Source: Gelidibacter salicanalis
GTDB taxonomy: Bacteria > Bacteroidota > Bacteroidia > Flavobacteriales > Flavobacteriaceae
Direction: 5' to 3'
Length of the DNA: 64,000 nt
NCBI RefSeq assembly: GCF_016469035.1
Contig: NZ_JAEHJZ010000004.1
Coordinates: forward strand, 173,173-237,172
Within the stretch, counting starts at the first letter, position 1; every line of letters begins with the position of its first letter. Positions 8,042 to 19,700 of this stretch are shown here, in pieces. A model generated the notes under the pieces. It was not told the DNA's origin, made no database searches, and was given only the letters and a program-made list of their open reading frames with translations. The position numbers and the translations under genes were made by a program.

Positions 8042-9454
8042 TTAAACAGACGTGTATTCGTGGCTAACTTCTTTTTTCAACTGTTTTGTAATATCTATAA
8101 TCTTCCCTTCTACTGCGGTTGCTGCGGCCATAAGCGGACTCGCTAAAATAGTCCGGGCCCCTTGACCTTGCCGGCCTTCAAAATTTCTATTGGAGGTGGA
8201 CACACAATATTCACCTTGTGGAATTTTATCATCGTTCATGGCCAAACAGGCGGAACATCCGGGTTGACGCAATTCAAAACCAGCATCATCAAAAATGGTT
8301 TTCAAACCTTCTTCTATAATTTGAGCTTCCACTTGTTTACTTCCAGGGACTAGCCACGCCGTCACATTAGTGGCTTTTTGCTTGCCTTTAATATAATTGG
8401 CCGCAATCCTAAAATCTTCAATCCGAGAATTGGTACAACTGCCTATAAACACAAAATTAATCGGCTTGCCTATCAAGGTTTCGCCTTTCTTAAAGTTCAT
8501 ATAATCCAATGCTTTCTCAAAAGACGCATCACTGGTTTCTGGAATAAATTCTGAAATTTTAATCCCCATTCCTGGATTGGTGCCGTAGGTCAGCATCGGT
8601 TCAATATCGGCAGCATCAAAATGGTATTCCTTATCAAACGTAGCATCAGCATCTGTTGGCAGTGTTTTCCAATAGGTTACTTTTTTATCAAAAGCTTCCC
8701 CTTTAGGTGCAAACTCACGATCTTTTACATAGTCGAATGTGGTATCGTCAGGTGCAATCATGCCCCCACGAGCCCCCATTTCAATGCTCATATTACAAAC
8801 GGTCATCCGCCCTTCCATAGACATGTTTTCAAACACATCTCCTGCATATTCACAAAAATATCCAGTGCCTGAATTGGTGCCGATTTTCGAAATGATATAA
8901 AGAATAACATCCTTTGGTAACACGCCGTTTCTTAATTTCCCGTTTACGGTTACTCTTAAACTTTTGGGTTTAGTAAGCAGCAAACACTGACTCGCAAAAA
9001 CTTGAGCCACTTGACTGGTCCCAATCCCAAAGGCAATCGTCCCAAAAGCACCATGGGTTGAGGTATGACTGTCGCCACACACAATAGTCATTCCGGGTTG
9101 GGTAATCCCCAATTCTGGTGCCATGACGTGTACAATCCCATTGTATTTATGTCCTAACTCGTAAAGGGTAATATTATTTTTGTCGCAATTCTCAGAAAGT
9201 TGTTCCAGCTGTTTTCTGGACAATTCATCTTTAATTGGTAAATGCTGATTTAAAGTGGGTGTGTTATGATCTGCCGTGGCTACAATCTGTTCCGGTCTAA
9301 AAACAGGAATATTTCGCTCTTCAAGCTCATTAAAAGCCTGTGGACTGGTCACTTCATGAATTAAATGTTTATCGATATAAAGAATCTGCGGTCCATCTTG
9401 TATCGAATCAACCACATGCGCATCCCAAACTTTATCAAATAAGGTTTTTCCCAT
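8042..9454 (-). CDS. leuC: 3-isopropylmalate dehydratase, large subunit
   Basis: The 470-residue product is the [4Fe-4S] aconitase-family subunit. Cluster cysteines appear in [13 protein letters not shown] and in PGCSACLAM, and [14 protein letters not shown] and [15 protein letters not shown] are conserved family blocks. It forms isopropylmalate isomerase with LeuD. The length and motifs fit LeuC; homoaconitase or citraconate hydratase is less likely given the operon. The leuA gene ends one base before it starts. Confidence 0.95.
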   Translation of the reverse strand: MGKTLFDKVWDAHVVDSIQDGPQILYIDKHLIHEVTSPQAFNELEERNIPVFRPEQIVATADHNTPTLNQHLPIKDELSRKQLEQLSENCDKNNITLYELGHKYNGIVHVMAPELGITQPGMTIVCGDSHTSTHGAFGTIAFGIGTSQVAQVFASQCLLLTKPKSLRVTVNGKLRNGVLPKDVILYIISKIGTNSGTGYFCEYAGDVFENMSMEGRMTVCNMSIEMGARGGMIAPDDTTFDYVKDREFAPKGEAFDKKVTYWKTLPTDADATFDKEYHFDAADIEPMLTYGTNPGMGIKISEFIPETSDASFEKALDYMNFKKGETLIGKPINFVFIGSCTNSRIEDFRIAANYIKGKQKATNVTAWLVPGSKQVEAQIIEEGLKTIFDDAGFELRQPGCSACLAMNDDKIPQGEYCVSTSNRNFEGRQGQGARTILASPLMAAATAVEGKIIDITKQLKKEVSHEYTSV

Positions 9455-9455
9455 T

Positions 9456-10631
9456 TTAAGCCGAAATTATTTGTTGATAAACTTTGCTCGTTTCAATGAT
9501 TTGATGAATATCGTGGTCATTGACCTCCTTCTTCTGATCTGCAAAATTCAAAAAATTGGCATACACATCATCCAATTGCAATTTGGTCAATTCATACCCT
9601 ACATTTTTGGCTCTATATGCTAATGCAGCACGACCACTTCGAGCAGTCAACACAATTGCTGAATCCGTTACGCCAACATCTTTAGGATTGATGATTTCAT
9701 AAGTCTCTCTATTTTTAATCATGCCGTCTTGATGAATTCCAGAACTGTGGGCAAAGGCATTCGCCCCCACAATAGCTTTATTGGGTTGTGTATAAATACC
9801 CATGCTTTCTGAAACCAATTGACTGATGCCGTACAAATGCGGCGTTTTGATGTTTGTATCCAAATTAAGGTATGGATGTTGCTTTAATACCATCACGACC
9901 TCTTCAAGCGCTGTGTTTCCAGCACGTTCACCTATTCCGTTAATGGTACATTCAATCTGTCTGGCGCCATTAATGACCCCTTCAATAGAGTTGGCAGTAG
10001 CCAAACCTAAATCGTTATGACAGTGGCATGATAGGATTGCCTTTTCAATACCTTTTACGTTCTCTTTTAAATATTTAATTTTCGCTCCGTACTCACTTGG
10101 CAAACAATAGCCAGTGGTATCCGGAATGTTCAACACAGTTGCTCCTGCCTTAATGGCCATTTCACAAACCCTTGCTAAAAACTCGTTATCTGTACGCCCC
10201 GCATCCTCAGCGTAAAATTCTACATCGTTCACAAAAGATTTTGCAAACTTGACCGCCTCAAAAGCACGTTCTAAAATGGCATCCTGATTAGAATTGAATT
10301 TATATTTGATATGTGATGCCGAAGTACCAATACCCGTATGAATCCTAGGATATTTGGCATATTTTAAAGCCTCAGCAGCCACTTTGATATCGTTCTCAAC
10401 CGCACGGGTCAATCCGCAAACGGTAGTGTGTTTTATGAGTTTTGAGATTTCTTCTACAGATTTGAAGTCACCAGGACTCGATACGGGAAAGCCTGCCTCA
10501 ATGACATCAACACCCAAATTTTCCAGTTGCTCTGCAATAACTAACTTTTGCTTAGTATTCAATTTACATCCAGGAACTTGCTCTCCGTCTCTCAGCGTGG
10601 TATCAAAAATTTGAACATTATTATCAGACAT
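9456..10631 (-). CDS. leuA: 2-isopropylmalate synthase, short form without regulatory domain
   Basis: The 391-residue product has the DRE-TIM metallolyase barrel: [13 protein letters not shown] at residues 9-21, the [10 protein letters not shown] metal site near residue 200, and GIGERAGN. It condenses acetyl-CoA with 2-oxoisovalerate, the committing step to leucine. The classical enzyme is about 510-550 residues with a C-terminal leucine-binding dimer domain. Here the protein ends about 50 residues after the subdomain I region (SGIHQDG, GRAAL), so the allosteric domain is absent and leucine feedback through it is not expected. It is first in the leuACDB operon. Confidence 0.93.
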   Translation of the reverse strand: MSDNNVQIFDTTLRDGEQVPGCKLNTKQKLVIAEQLENLGVDVIEAGFPVSSPGDFKSVEEISKLIKHTTVCGLTRAVENDIKVAAEALKYAKYPRIHTGIGTSASHIKYKFNSNQDAILERAFEAVKFAKSFVNDVEFYAEDAGRTDNEFLARVCEMAIKAGATVLNIPDTTGYCLPSEYGAKIKYLKENVKGIEKAILSCHCHNDLGLATANSIEGVINGARQIECTINGIGERAGNTALEEVVMVLKQHPYLNLDTNIKTPHLYGISQLVSESMGIYTQPNKAIVGANAFAHSSGIHQDGMIKNRETYEIINPKDVGVTDSAIVLTARSGRAALAYRAKNVGYELTKLQLDDVYANFLNFADQKKEVNDHDIHQIIETSKVYQQIISA

Positions 10632-10775
10632 TTGTTGCGTTTTATTTTTCTATTGACTAGCTAATTTATACTTTGGATTCAAATTCAAATTACCAAGCTT
10701 TGGACTTTTACGATGTTCAGCTGGTTTTAATTATTATAATAACTTGATTTACAGCATTTTAAAAGCAATATTAAC
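10632..10775. promoter_or_regulatory. Divergent promoter region, leuA and the 516-residue helical protein
   Basis: These 144 bases separate two divergent genes, so promoters for both must lie here or start upstream. I could not identify a convincing Bacteroidetes -33/-7 pair (TTG then TANNTTTG with proper spacing) and see no leader peptide rich in leucine codons or attenuator hairpin. Confidence 0.4.
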
Positions 10776-12326
10776 GTGATGACTAAGGAGCAAAAAGATA
10801 ATTTATTTCAGTTGGTAAAATCATTAACCAAGTCAGAAAAGCGACAGTTTAAACTTTATGTTGGACGTTTAGGGGTCAATGCGGATTCAAAGTTTTTGAA
10901 ACTTTTTAACTTTTTGGACAAAGCCACCACGTATGACGAACCGGCTATTATAAAAACGGGAATCGTAAAAAAACAACAATTAGCTAACGTTAAAGCCCAT
11001 TTATATAAACAGATTTTAATCAGCTTAAAACTCAATCCATCCCATCAAAATATCCGTTCTCAAATTCGCGAACAGATTGATTTTGCCTCCATTTTATACC
11101 ATAAAGGCCTTTACAAACAGAGTTTGAAAATTTCAGATAAGGCCAAAGAGCTAGCCATTCAGCATGAAGAAAAGAATCTGGCCTATGAGATTGTGGAGTT
11201 TGAAAAAATTATAGAATCCCAATACATTACACGCAGTATCAGCACCCGTGCCGATGAGCTTACCCAACAAGCCAGAGAGTTGAGCAAACTAAACGTCATT
11301 ACTAGTAAACTCTCTAATTTATCTTTACAGTTGTACAGCATGATTTTGAAATCTGGCTACGTTAAAAATAAAGAAGAAGGACAAAAAGTAACGGCTTATT
11401 TTAACGAGCAACTTCCAAAATTTCAAATTAGTAATTTGGGATTTAGAGAAAAATTATGGCTTTATAATTCCCATTTATGGCATAGCTTTTTGCTCCAGGA
11501 TTTTTTGAATTGCTATAAATATGCCTCCAAATGGGTGAATTTATTTTATGACAATCCTAATATGATCAGTTTGAACCCTGTATTCTTTTTGAAGGGCAAT
11601 AACTATTTATTGGAAGCCTTATTCTTTATCGGGAATAAACCTAAATTTTTGAAAAGACTTGCCATTTTTGAAGACCAGGTAGAACAACCCGATTTTCCGA
11701 AAGATGAGAATGTAGAAGCCTTAGTGTTTTTATACCTCAATTTTCATAGGATTAATCAACACTTTATTGACGGTAGCTTTGATGAAGGTTTAAATCTCAT
11801 CCCAAGAATTGAGAGTAAATTTAAGAAGTACAATAGCCGTTTGGATGGACACCATAAGATGATTTTTTACTATAAATTTGCAAGCATGCAGTTTGGTGCG
11901 GGCAATAACAAAGCCTGTATATTTTATCTGGACAAGATTATTTCTAACAAATCCTTATCCATGCGCGAAGATTTACAATGTTTTGCACGCGTTTTAAATT
12001 TGGTGGCTCATTATGAAGCAGGATTGGATTATCATTTGGAAAGCCTATTAAGAAGCACCTATAAATTTCTTTTGAAGATTAATGACTTATATGAAGTGCA
12101 GAAAGAACTGATAAAGTTTATTAAAGGATTACAAGATATTTATCCCCATGATTTAAAAAATGCTTTTGTAAAGCTACATAAAACTTTAAAGACCTATGAA
12201 GATCATCCTTATGAACGTCGTGCATTTTTATATCTCGATATTATTTCTTGGCTAGAAAGTAAAATTGAAAACAAACCCGTTGGCCAAGTCATTAGAGATA
12301 AGTATTTGGCGGAGTCTGCCTCCTAA
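10776..12326 (+). CDS. Conserved helical (TPR-like) protein, function unknown
   Basis: The 516-residue protein has no signal peptide and no transmembrane segment, so it is probably cytoplasmic. It starts with LFQLVKSLTKSEKRQFKLY and continues as alternating helices with aromatic and leucine spacing, as in tetratricopeptide or similar solenoid proteins. I recognise no catalytic motif. Similar proteins next to amino-acid genes are, to my recollection, widespread in Flavobacteria but uncharacterised. Start: ATG 10776 or the next ATG 10779 are equally possible. It is followed after 25 bases by the phospholipase gene, so the two may be cotranscribed. Confidence 0.8.
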   Translation: MMTKEQKDNLFQLVKSLTKSEKRQFKLYVGRLGVNADSKFLKLFNFLDKATTYDEPAIIKTGIVKKQQLANVKAHLYKQILISLKLNPSHQNIRSQIREQIDFASILYHKGLYKQSLKISDKAKELAIQHEEKNLAYEIVEFEKIIESQYITRSISTRADELTQQARELSKLNVITSKLSNLSLQLYSMILKSGYVKNKEEGQKVTAYFNEQLPKFQISNLGFREKLWLYNSHLWHSFLLQDFLNCYKYASKWVNLFYDNPNMISLNPVFFLKGNNYLLEALFFIGNKPKFLKRLAIFEDQVEQPDFPKDENVEALVFLYLNFHRINQHFIDGSFDEGLNLIPRIESKFKKYNSRLDGHHKMIFYYKFASMQFGAGNNKACIFYLDKIISNKSLSMREDLQCFARVLNLVAHYEAGLDYHLESLLRSTYKFLLKINDLYEVQKELIKFIKGLQDIYPHDLKNAFVKLHKTLKTYEDHPYERRAFLYLDIISWLESKIENKPVGQVIRDKYLAESAS

Positions 12327-12351
12327 ATAGTAGTATACACCCATAAAATTT

Positions 12352-13254
12352 ATGCGTTTTTTAAAATATTTTGTGTTCATTTATTTACTGACCTGTTCAT
12401 ATGCACTATATGCCCAAGGCCTGTTCAGGAAGAAAGATTCCATTGTGACCAAATCTTTATCTGAATCTTGGGAACTTGATAAGAAGGATAAAAATGGAAC
12501 TTTTCGACTCAATTCTTACAAACCATTTTACGTTTTGCCCGCACAGTGGACCAATCGTATTAATGAGATGCCACAAAGTATAGGCTCCGAGCCCGCATTT
12601 GATGAACCCGCGGATCTTCATTCAACTGAAGTTAAATTTCAGATTAGTTTTAAAACCAAACTGATTCAATCCTTTTTATTTGGAAAAGGTGACATTTGGG
12701 TGGGCTATACCCAAACCGCGAATTGGCAAGTGTATAACAAGCAATTATCACGACCATTTAGAGAGCTTAATTATGAACCTGAGCTGATTATTAACTATCC
12801 TCTGGATTTTAATTTTTTAGGATTTCAGGCAAAAATGGCTGGTTTTGCGTTTAACCATCAATCCAACGGAAGAGCAGATCCTATTTCAAGAAGTTGGAAC
12901 AGGATTATATTTCATTTTGCCATGGAACACAATAATTTTCAAATTTATCTTAAACCTTGGATTCGTCTTGATAGAAGTGCTGATGATGATGATAATCCAG
13001 AAATTGAAGATTATGTTGGGCGTGCAGAGGCTACTGTGATCTATCGAAAGAATGGTCACAGTTTAAACTTACTATTACGTAACTCATTGTCATTTAAGGA
13101 CAATCATGGCAGTCTCCAATTTAATTATATGTATCCTATCAGAAATAACCTGAGAGGTCATTTACAGGTGTTTAGTGGCTACGGTGAAAACCTAATAGAC
13201 TACAACCACTATCAGACTACTGTAGGCATTGGGATTTCATTTGTAGAGTGGTAA
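12352..13254 (+). CDS. pldA: Outer-membrane phospholipase A (PldA/OMPLA family)
   Basis: The 300-residue precursor has a signal peptide (about residues 1-22, ending YALYAQ) and then a 12-stranded-barrel type sequence. The OMPLA catalytic signature is clear: NHQSNGRADPISRSWNR gives His169, Ser171 and Asn183, matching the family spacing (His-x-Ser, then Asn twelve residues after Ser). The family hydrolyses phospholipids that reach the outer leaflet of the outer membrane and needs calcium and dimerisation. The acidic run DDDDNPE near residues 206-212 may lie on a loop. It closes the probable two-gene unit with the upstream helical protein. Confidence 0.9.
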   Translation: MRFLKYFVFIYLLTCSYALYAQGLFRKKDSIVTKSLSESWELDKKDKNGTFRLNSYKPFYVLPAQWTNRINEMPQSIGSEPAFDEPADLHSTEVKFQISFKTKLIQSFLFGKGDIWVGYTQTANWQVYNKQLSRPFRELNYEPELIINYPLDFNFLGFQAKMAGFAFNHQSNGRADPISRSWNRIIFHFAMEHNNFQIYLKPWIRLDRSADDDDNPEIEDYVGRAEATVIYRKNGHSLNLLLRNSLSFKDNHGSLQFNYMYPIRNNLRGHLQVFSGYGENLIDYNHYQTTVGIGISFVEW

Positions 13255-13741
13255 TTCTTATGATACCATAATAATCATGTTCTCTATAATCCTTTCCTCA
13301 GGCGCATTTGTGGTTCCTTTTGGCTGCACCCAAAACTATCTTTTAATAGACCAGAGCAGCTATAAAACCCTAATCTTAAGGATCTAAACTGGACGATCAT
13401 TTGGGCATCAACACTGACGTCCTATGTTGTACCTTTTTTTATTTGGAAACGGAACTTTCAACTGCTCAGCTGTAAGTGTAACATGTGCTGACTGTTACCA
13501 GCCAATAACTTTCCTTGTTTGTTAATTTTTTGGTTTTTATTTAAGTAGTTCTATGTAAGAAGCGTAGTGTTTTAACGAATATATTCGTATATAATCGACT
13601 ATAAATCAAATCACTATGAAAATTTTACAGGAATAGCGTATATTTATTTCTGATAGTCCTCCCCTTAATTGTTTTTCAAACTTTTGAATTCGATTACATC
13701 ATTGAGAAGTTGATGGCATTGATCTTTAAATCATCCTAACT
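13255..13741. other. Intergenic region before the giant secreted protein gene
   Basis: About 490 AT-rich bases without a credible gene. A perfect 14-bp palindrome, ACGAATATATTCGT, lies at 13575-13588 and could be an operator for the gene starting at 13742. A tiny ATG-initiated frame near 13616 stops after six codons. No clear terminator is seen after the phospholipase gene. Confidence 0.5.
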
Positions 13742-16700
13742 ATGAAAAATAAACTAAAATTAAGACCAGAATTTCTTTTTGCAGTGTTCCGTAACCTCAA
13801 CAAGAACATGAGCAGTATTTCTAGAGGGGCCATATTAGGGGTGTTTTTGATTCTTTTTAGCGTTTATCACGGTAACGCTCAACTGCCCACAGATTTTCAA
13901 AAGGTTGAGTTATTAACAGGGTTAGCGAATGCTACCACCATGAAATTTGCTCCAGATGGACGGATATTTATAGTAGATCGTTATGGGGAGTTGCTTATTT
14001 ATAAACCGGATACCCAATCCACAGTATCAGCTGGTGTCCTACCGGTATTTCACGGTTTTGAGGACGGTTTTTTAGGTCTTGCCTTTGATCCTGAGTTTAC
14101 CGTTAATCAAAAAATCTATGTCTATTATTCCTTACCATCTGTTAGTAAAAACAGAATCTCACAATTTAGTATGAACGGTGACGCATTGGAACTGTCCACT
14201 GAGGTTTCTATGTTGGAGTGGGATGTGCAACGTATTAATTCCTATCATGCTGGAGGGGATATGGCATTCGATTCTCAGGGCAATCTTTATATCGCAATAG
14301 GAGACAATACCAATCATGGGCTTTATGGAGCTCTTGATGAGAATAATCCTAACAATAGTGCTGAGAAAAGCTCCTCTCACACCAATGATTATCGCGGAAA
14401 AATTCTACGAATAAAACCCAATGCCAGTAATGGCAGCTATACCATTCCGGCAGGAAATTTATTTCCTCCAGGAACCCCATTGACCCGTCCAGAAATATAT
14501 GTAATGGGTACGCGTAATCCTTATAGAATCTTTGTGGATAAGGAAAATACGGATTGGCTATTTTGGGCTGAAGTTGGACCGGATGCCAATACTCCTGGTA
14601 TTATGGGACCCGAAGGTTTGGATGAAATTAACTTGACCAAGACCGCTGGGAATTATGGGTGGCCATATTTTTCAGGGGTAGACAATGATCCTTATCAAAT
14701 ACCTTATAAATCACCTTCTCCTTTCTACAACGATCCCGCGGCACCGGAGAATACCTCCGTGTGGAATAAGGCCCCTTATACTATAGGAGCCACCGTATTA
14801 CCTCCCGTTGAGCCTGCATGGTTGGAGTTTTTTCACAAGAGTTATTTTGCCGGTCCCAGATATTACTACGACGGGGCCGCTACTGATCAACAACGTTTAC
14901 CCGCAGAATTTGATGGCGTCTTCTTTTACTACGATTTTAATACCAGTAAGATATGGGCGGTAAAATTGGACACTACTGGGAATATTTTGAGTAATGAACA
15001 ATTGGCACCTTCGGTATTCCCGAGTTCCAAAAATGGTTTTATAGATATGAAGATCGGCCCTGACGGACATATTTACATTTTGGAATACGGTACGGGGTGC
15101 TGTCCGCAGAACGCCGGTACAGGCAAGTTGGTACGTGTAGATTATACTGGTATTATTACCAATTTGCCACCTACTGTAGTAATTAATGCCGATGTAACCA
15201 GCGGCTCCCTGCCCTTAACGGTAAACTTCACCAGTGCCGGCACAACGGATCCAAACGGCGATACGCCCCTTACCTATGCCTGGGACTTCCAAAACGACGG
15301 TACGGTAGACGCCACCACTGAGAACGCAGCGTTCACCTTTACCTCTGCTGGAACCTATAGTGTGCAATTAAGAGTGAATGACGGCAAAGGTGCTGTGGGC
15401 GTAAAGAACGTAACAATACATGCGGGAAACAACGCTGCAACTTTTTCATTTAACTCACCCTTAGATGGTGGGTTTGTAGGCTGGGGTGATGATATTACCA
15501 TAGATTTGATGGTCATTGATCAGGAAGACGGTAGCACCGGTTCAGGTATAGATTGTGCCGATGTATCCGTGGTACCTTCTTTGGGACATTTAAATCACTT
15601 TCATGATGGCGCTACCATTAATGGATGCTCTCGGACCCTGACTTTGCAGTATGAGGGCCATGACATTGATGGCGGGGCAGACCTCTTTTATGTTCTTGGT
15701 ACCAATTATACTGATCAAGGTGGGTTGCAAGCTTTTGATCAGATCCAATTGCATCCTAAGCGTAAGGAAGCCGAATACTACGATACGCAGAGTGGGGTAG
15801 AAACCATTTCTAATACCGATCCACTCTTAGGTGGAGAGGAGGCTATCCGTGTGGATAACAACAGTCATATATCATTTTCGGGGCGCAACCTTTTCAACAT
15901 CAATTCTGTTAGATACAGAGTGGCCTCGATTGTAACTGGTGGAACTATCGAGTTTAGAACTGGTAGTAGTACTGGTCCAATTTTAGCGACAGCCGTTGTA
16001 CCGGCTACAGGAAGTCTGAATACTTGGATAAACATTGACACCCCATTTACTGACCCGGGTGGTAAGCATGACTTGTTCTTCGTTTTTAAGAACAGCTCTA
16101 GCTCCCAGGATATTTTTGATGTGAATTATGTAGAGTTTACTGGAGCGGGGGTCTCTGTGGACAACTCACCCCCGTTGATAAATGAGGTGAAATCGCTAAG
16201 TACGACGGAGATTCATATTGAATTTTCGGAATATATGAACCAGGCTTCGGCAGAAACACTTTCCAACTATACGATTAACAACGGGATTACGGTTTCAGGC
16301 GCTTCACTTTTGGGAGACGGCCGCTCCGTACTGCTTAACGTTTCTCAAATGAGCTCCAATACCACCTATAATTTAACGGTCAGCAATGCTCAGAACTTGA
16401 CAGGACTTCCTGTTTCTACTGGAAATTATCCGCTTTCTATGATCGGTACGATCCGGATCAATGCCGGAGGTCCACTCGTATCCCAAGGCCCAGATAGTTT
16501 TGAAGCGGACCAATATTTTACAGGGGGAAGCCTATATAATGCTGTAATTCCGATTGCGGAGACCACTGACGATGCATTGTATCAAACCGAGCGTTATGGA
16601 GCATTTACCTATGAGGTTCCGGTGCCGGTAGCTGGAGCGTATGATATTAGATTACATTTTGCAGAACTCTATTTCGGAGTAGGAAGGTCGGGAGGTCCCG

Positions 16701-19700
16701 GATCTCGCGTTTTCAACGTGAGTATTGAAGGGGTTCCAGTTTTAACTGATTTCGATATTTTGAATGAGACAGCTCCAGCAACGGCGCTGAAAAAGGAATT
16801 TGATAACATATCGATAACGGATGGGTTTGCCACCATACAATTCTCAAAAGTCGTTGAAAATCCTAAACTATCGGGCATCGAAATATTGCCGCCATCAACC
16901 TTTGAACCCGTTCCTAACATCTATATTACGTTTCCTGCCAACAATTCTACTGTCAGTCAACCTTTCCAAGTTGATTTTTCCGTAGAAAATTGGACCATAC
17001 AGGAAGGCGGTACCCATATGCATTACTCCATAGATGGGCAAATAATAGGACCACATTATAATTACGATCCGATTAATATAGAAGGTCTAAGTTCAGGAAG
17101 CCATATCATACGTTTAGAGCTCTACGATGTTGGCCACATTCCTACAGGTATATTTAATGAGATAACGGTGAATGTTGAGGATCAAGGTGTTTGCAATTCC
17201 ACTCCTTTTCCCAATTCTTGGGCGGTCCACCAATTGGAAACCAATCCCTATACGGCAGTGTACACCATACCAGATTTTGATCTGGACGGCGACGGACTTA
17301 AAGATATTGTCACCGGGGGATGGTGGTATAAAAATCCTGGTTCCGCTTCTGGAAATTGGATAAAAAACACCATTGGTGGTGGTTTTGGAAATGTGGTGCA
17401 TGTCTACGATTTTGACGGAGACGGGTTTTTAGATTTACTAGGAACCACCTTGGGTTCTGGCTCGGGCAACGAGTATAAGAGTGCACAATTGTTGTGGGCC
17501 AAAAATGACGGTTCGGGCAGTTTTACAGTATATACTAATATTCCCGCCGGAACCACGAATTATAGTGAACCTTTTTTGGCGGGTATCGCAGGTGGTAATT
17601 TTGGTCTGGGTAATCCTTATCAAATGGCCATCAATTGGAACGGGGCAGAATCGACTGGTTCCCCAGTACAATTGCTGACCCCTACCGCCAATCCCACCAC
17701 AGGTACATGGACGCTGGTCAACATCAGCAACAATTCCTCTGGAGAAGATATCAAAGCTGGCGATATTGATGGCGATGGAGATCTGGATCTTTTTCAAGGG
17801 ATCAATTGGCTCAGGAACGAAGGCAATGGCAACTGGACAACCTTTTCTACTGGGGTCACCTATGTTACTACCCCTGATAGAGTGCAATTGGCAGATTTTA
17901 ACGGTGACGGAAGATTGGATGCCATAGTAGGACAATTAGGACTTGGAAGCAATCCTAATCGTTCTGAGTTCGCATGGTTCGAGGCACCTGAAGATCCTAC
18001 CCAGCCTTGGATCAGACATATTTTGAGTACCTCGGTTACTGGTAGTCTTAGCGTGTTTGCAATCGATATTGATTTTGATGGGGATATGGATATTGTAGTT
18101 GGGGAATGGTTAGGGAGCAGGCGTCTACTCGTTTTTGAGAATGACCTTTGCAATACAGGTACTTGGACGACCCATATTCTTAATGATGGGGCCTTAGATC
18201 AGGAACACCATGATGGAGCGATGGTAACCGATATAGATAATGACGGCGATCTGGACGTGATTTCCAACGGATGGCTCAAACACAAAGTGCCGCGCATCTA
18301 TGAAAATACGACTCTATCTAATGGAAGTCAAATTCCAATAGCTAATGCAGGGCCTGACCAGACCATTACCTTGCCAAGTACTACCAGTGCCACCTTTAAC
18401 GGAACCGGCACCGACCCGGATGGTGGTGCGATCACCGCCTACCAATGGACACAGCAGAGCGGCCCCAATGCCGCCACCCTGAGCGGGGACAGTACGGCAG
18501 ACCTTACCGTGGGCGGATTGGCGGCAGGAAACTATGTGTTCAGGCTGACGGTCACCGACGACCAGAACGAGACCAGTACGGACGAGGTCATGCTGGTGGT
18601 CCAGACGGCTGCAGGGGCAGCTCCGATTGTGGAGGCCGGTGCCGACCAGACCATAACCCTGCCCACAAACACTATTATATTGAACGGGACCGGAAGTGAC
18701 CCTGATGGAGGTGCTGTCAGCTTTTTATGGACCAAGCAAAGCGGGCCAAGTGCAGCGTTGAGCGGGACTACCACCCCTGCATTGAGCGCCAGTAATTTGG
18801 TGGAGGGCAGCTACGTGTTCAGGTTGACGGTAACCGATCCCGAGAACGATACGGCATTCGATGAGGTCACCGTAACGGTCCTTCCCGAAGCCACAGGAGG
18901 CTTTGCCCTTAGAATCAATAGCGGTGGACCGCAGATCACCCTGGGGACCACCAATTTTGGGGCGGACCAATATGCTTCCGGGGGAAAGCTATATAATATA
19001 TCCAGCCCCATTGCCGGGACCGATGGCGACGTGCTCTACCAGACGGAGCGCTTTGGTACGGTCACCTATCAAATACCGGTTCCCAAATCTGGGGAATATG
19101 ATGTGCGCCTGCATTTCGCTGAACTTTATTTTGGAGTGGGCAGCCAATCGGGGGGGTTAGGGTCACGGGTATTCAACGTCAGTATAGAGGGGCTTCCAGT
19201 ACTTACCAATTTCGACATCCTGTCCGAGGTATTGCCGGCCACGGCCATTCAAAAGACATTTGATGGAGTCATAGTTACAGATGGCTTTGTCACCATACAG
19301 TTTTCAAAGGTCGTCGAAAATCCAAAAATTTCTGGAATCGAGGTATTGGGCAGTGGCAGCTCCAGCGCTCCCCCAGTAGCAAACGCTGGAGCCGACCAGA
19401 CCATTGCCTTGCCGATAAACACCACAACCTTCAACGGAACCGGCACAGACCCGGACGGTGGTGCGATCATCGCCTACCAATGGACACAGCAGAGCGGTCC
19501 GAACACCGCCACGCTGAGCGGGGACAGTACGGCGGACCTTACCGCAGGTGGATTGGCAGCAGGAAATTATGTTTTCAGGCTTGCGGTCACCGATGACCAG
19601 AACGAGACCGGAACGGACGAGGTCATGCTGGTGGTCCAGACGGCTGCAGGGGCCGCTCCGATTGTGGAGGCCGGTGCCGACCAGACCATAACCTTGCCGG

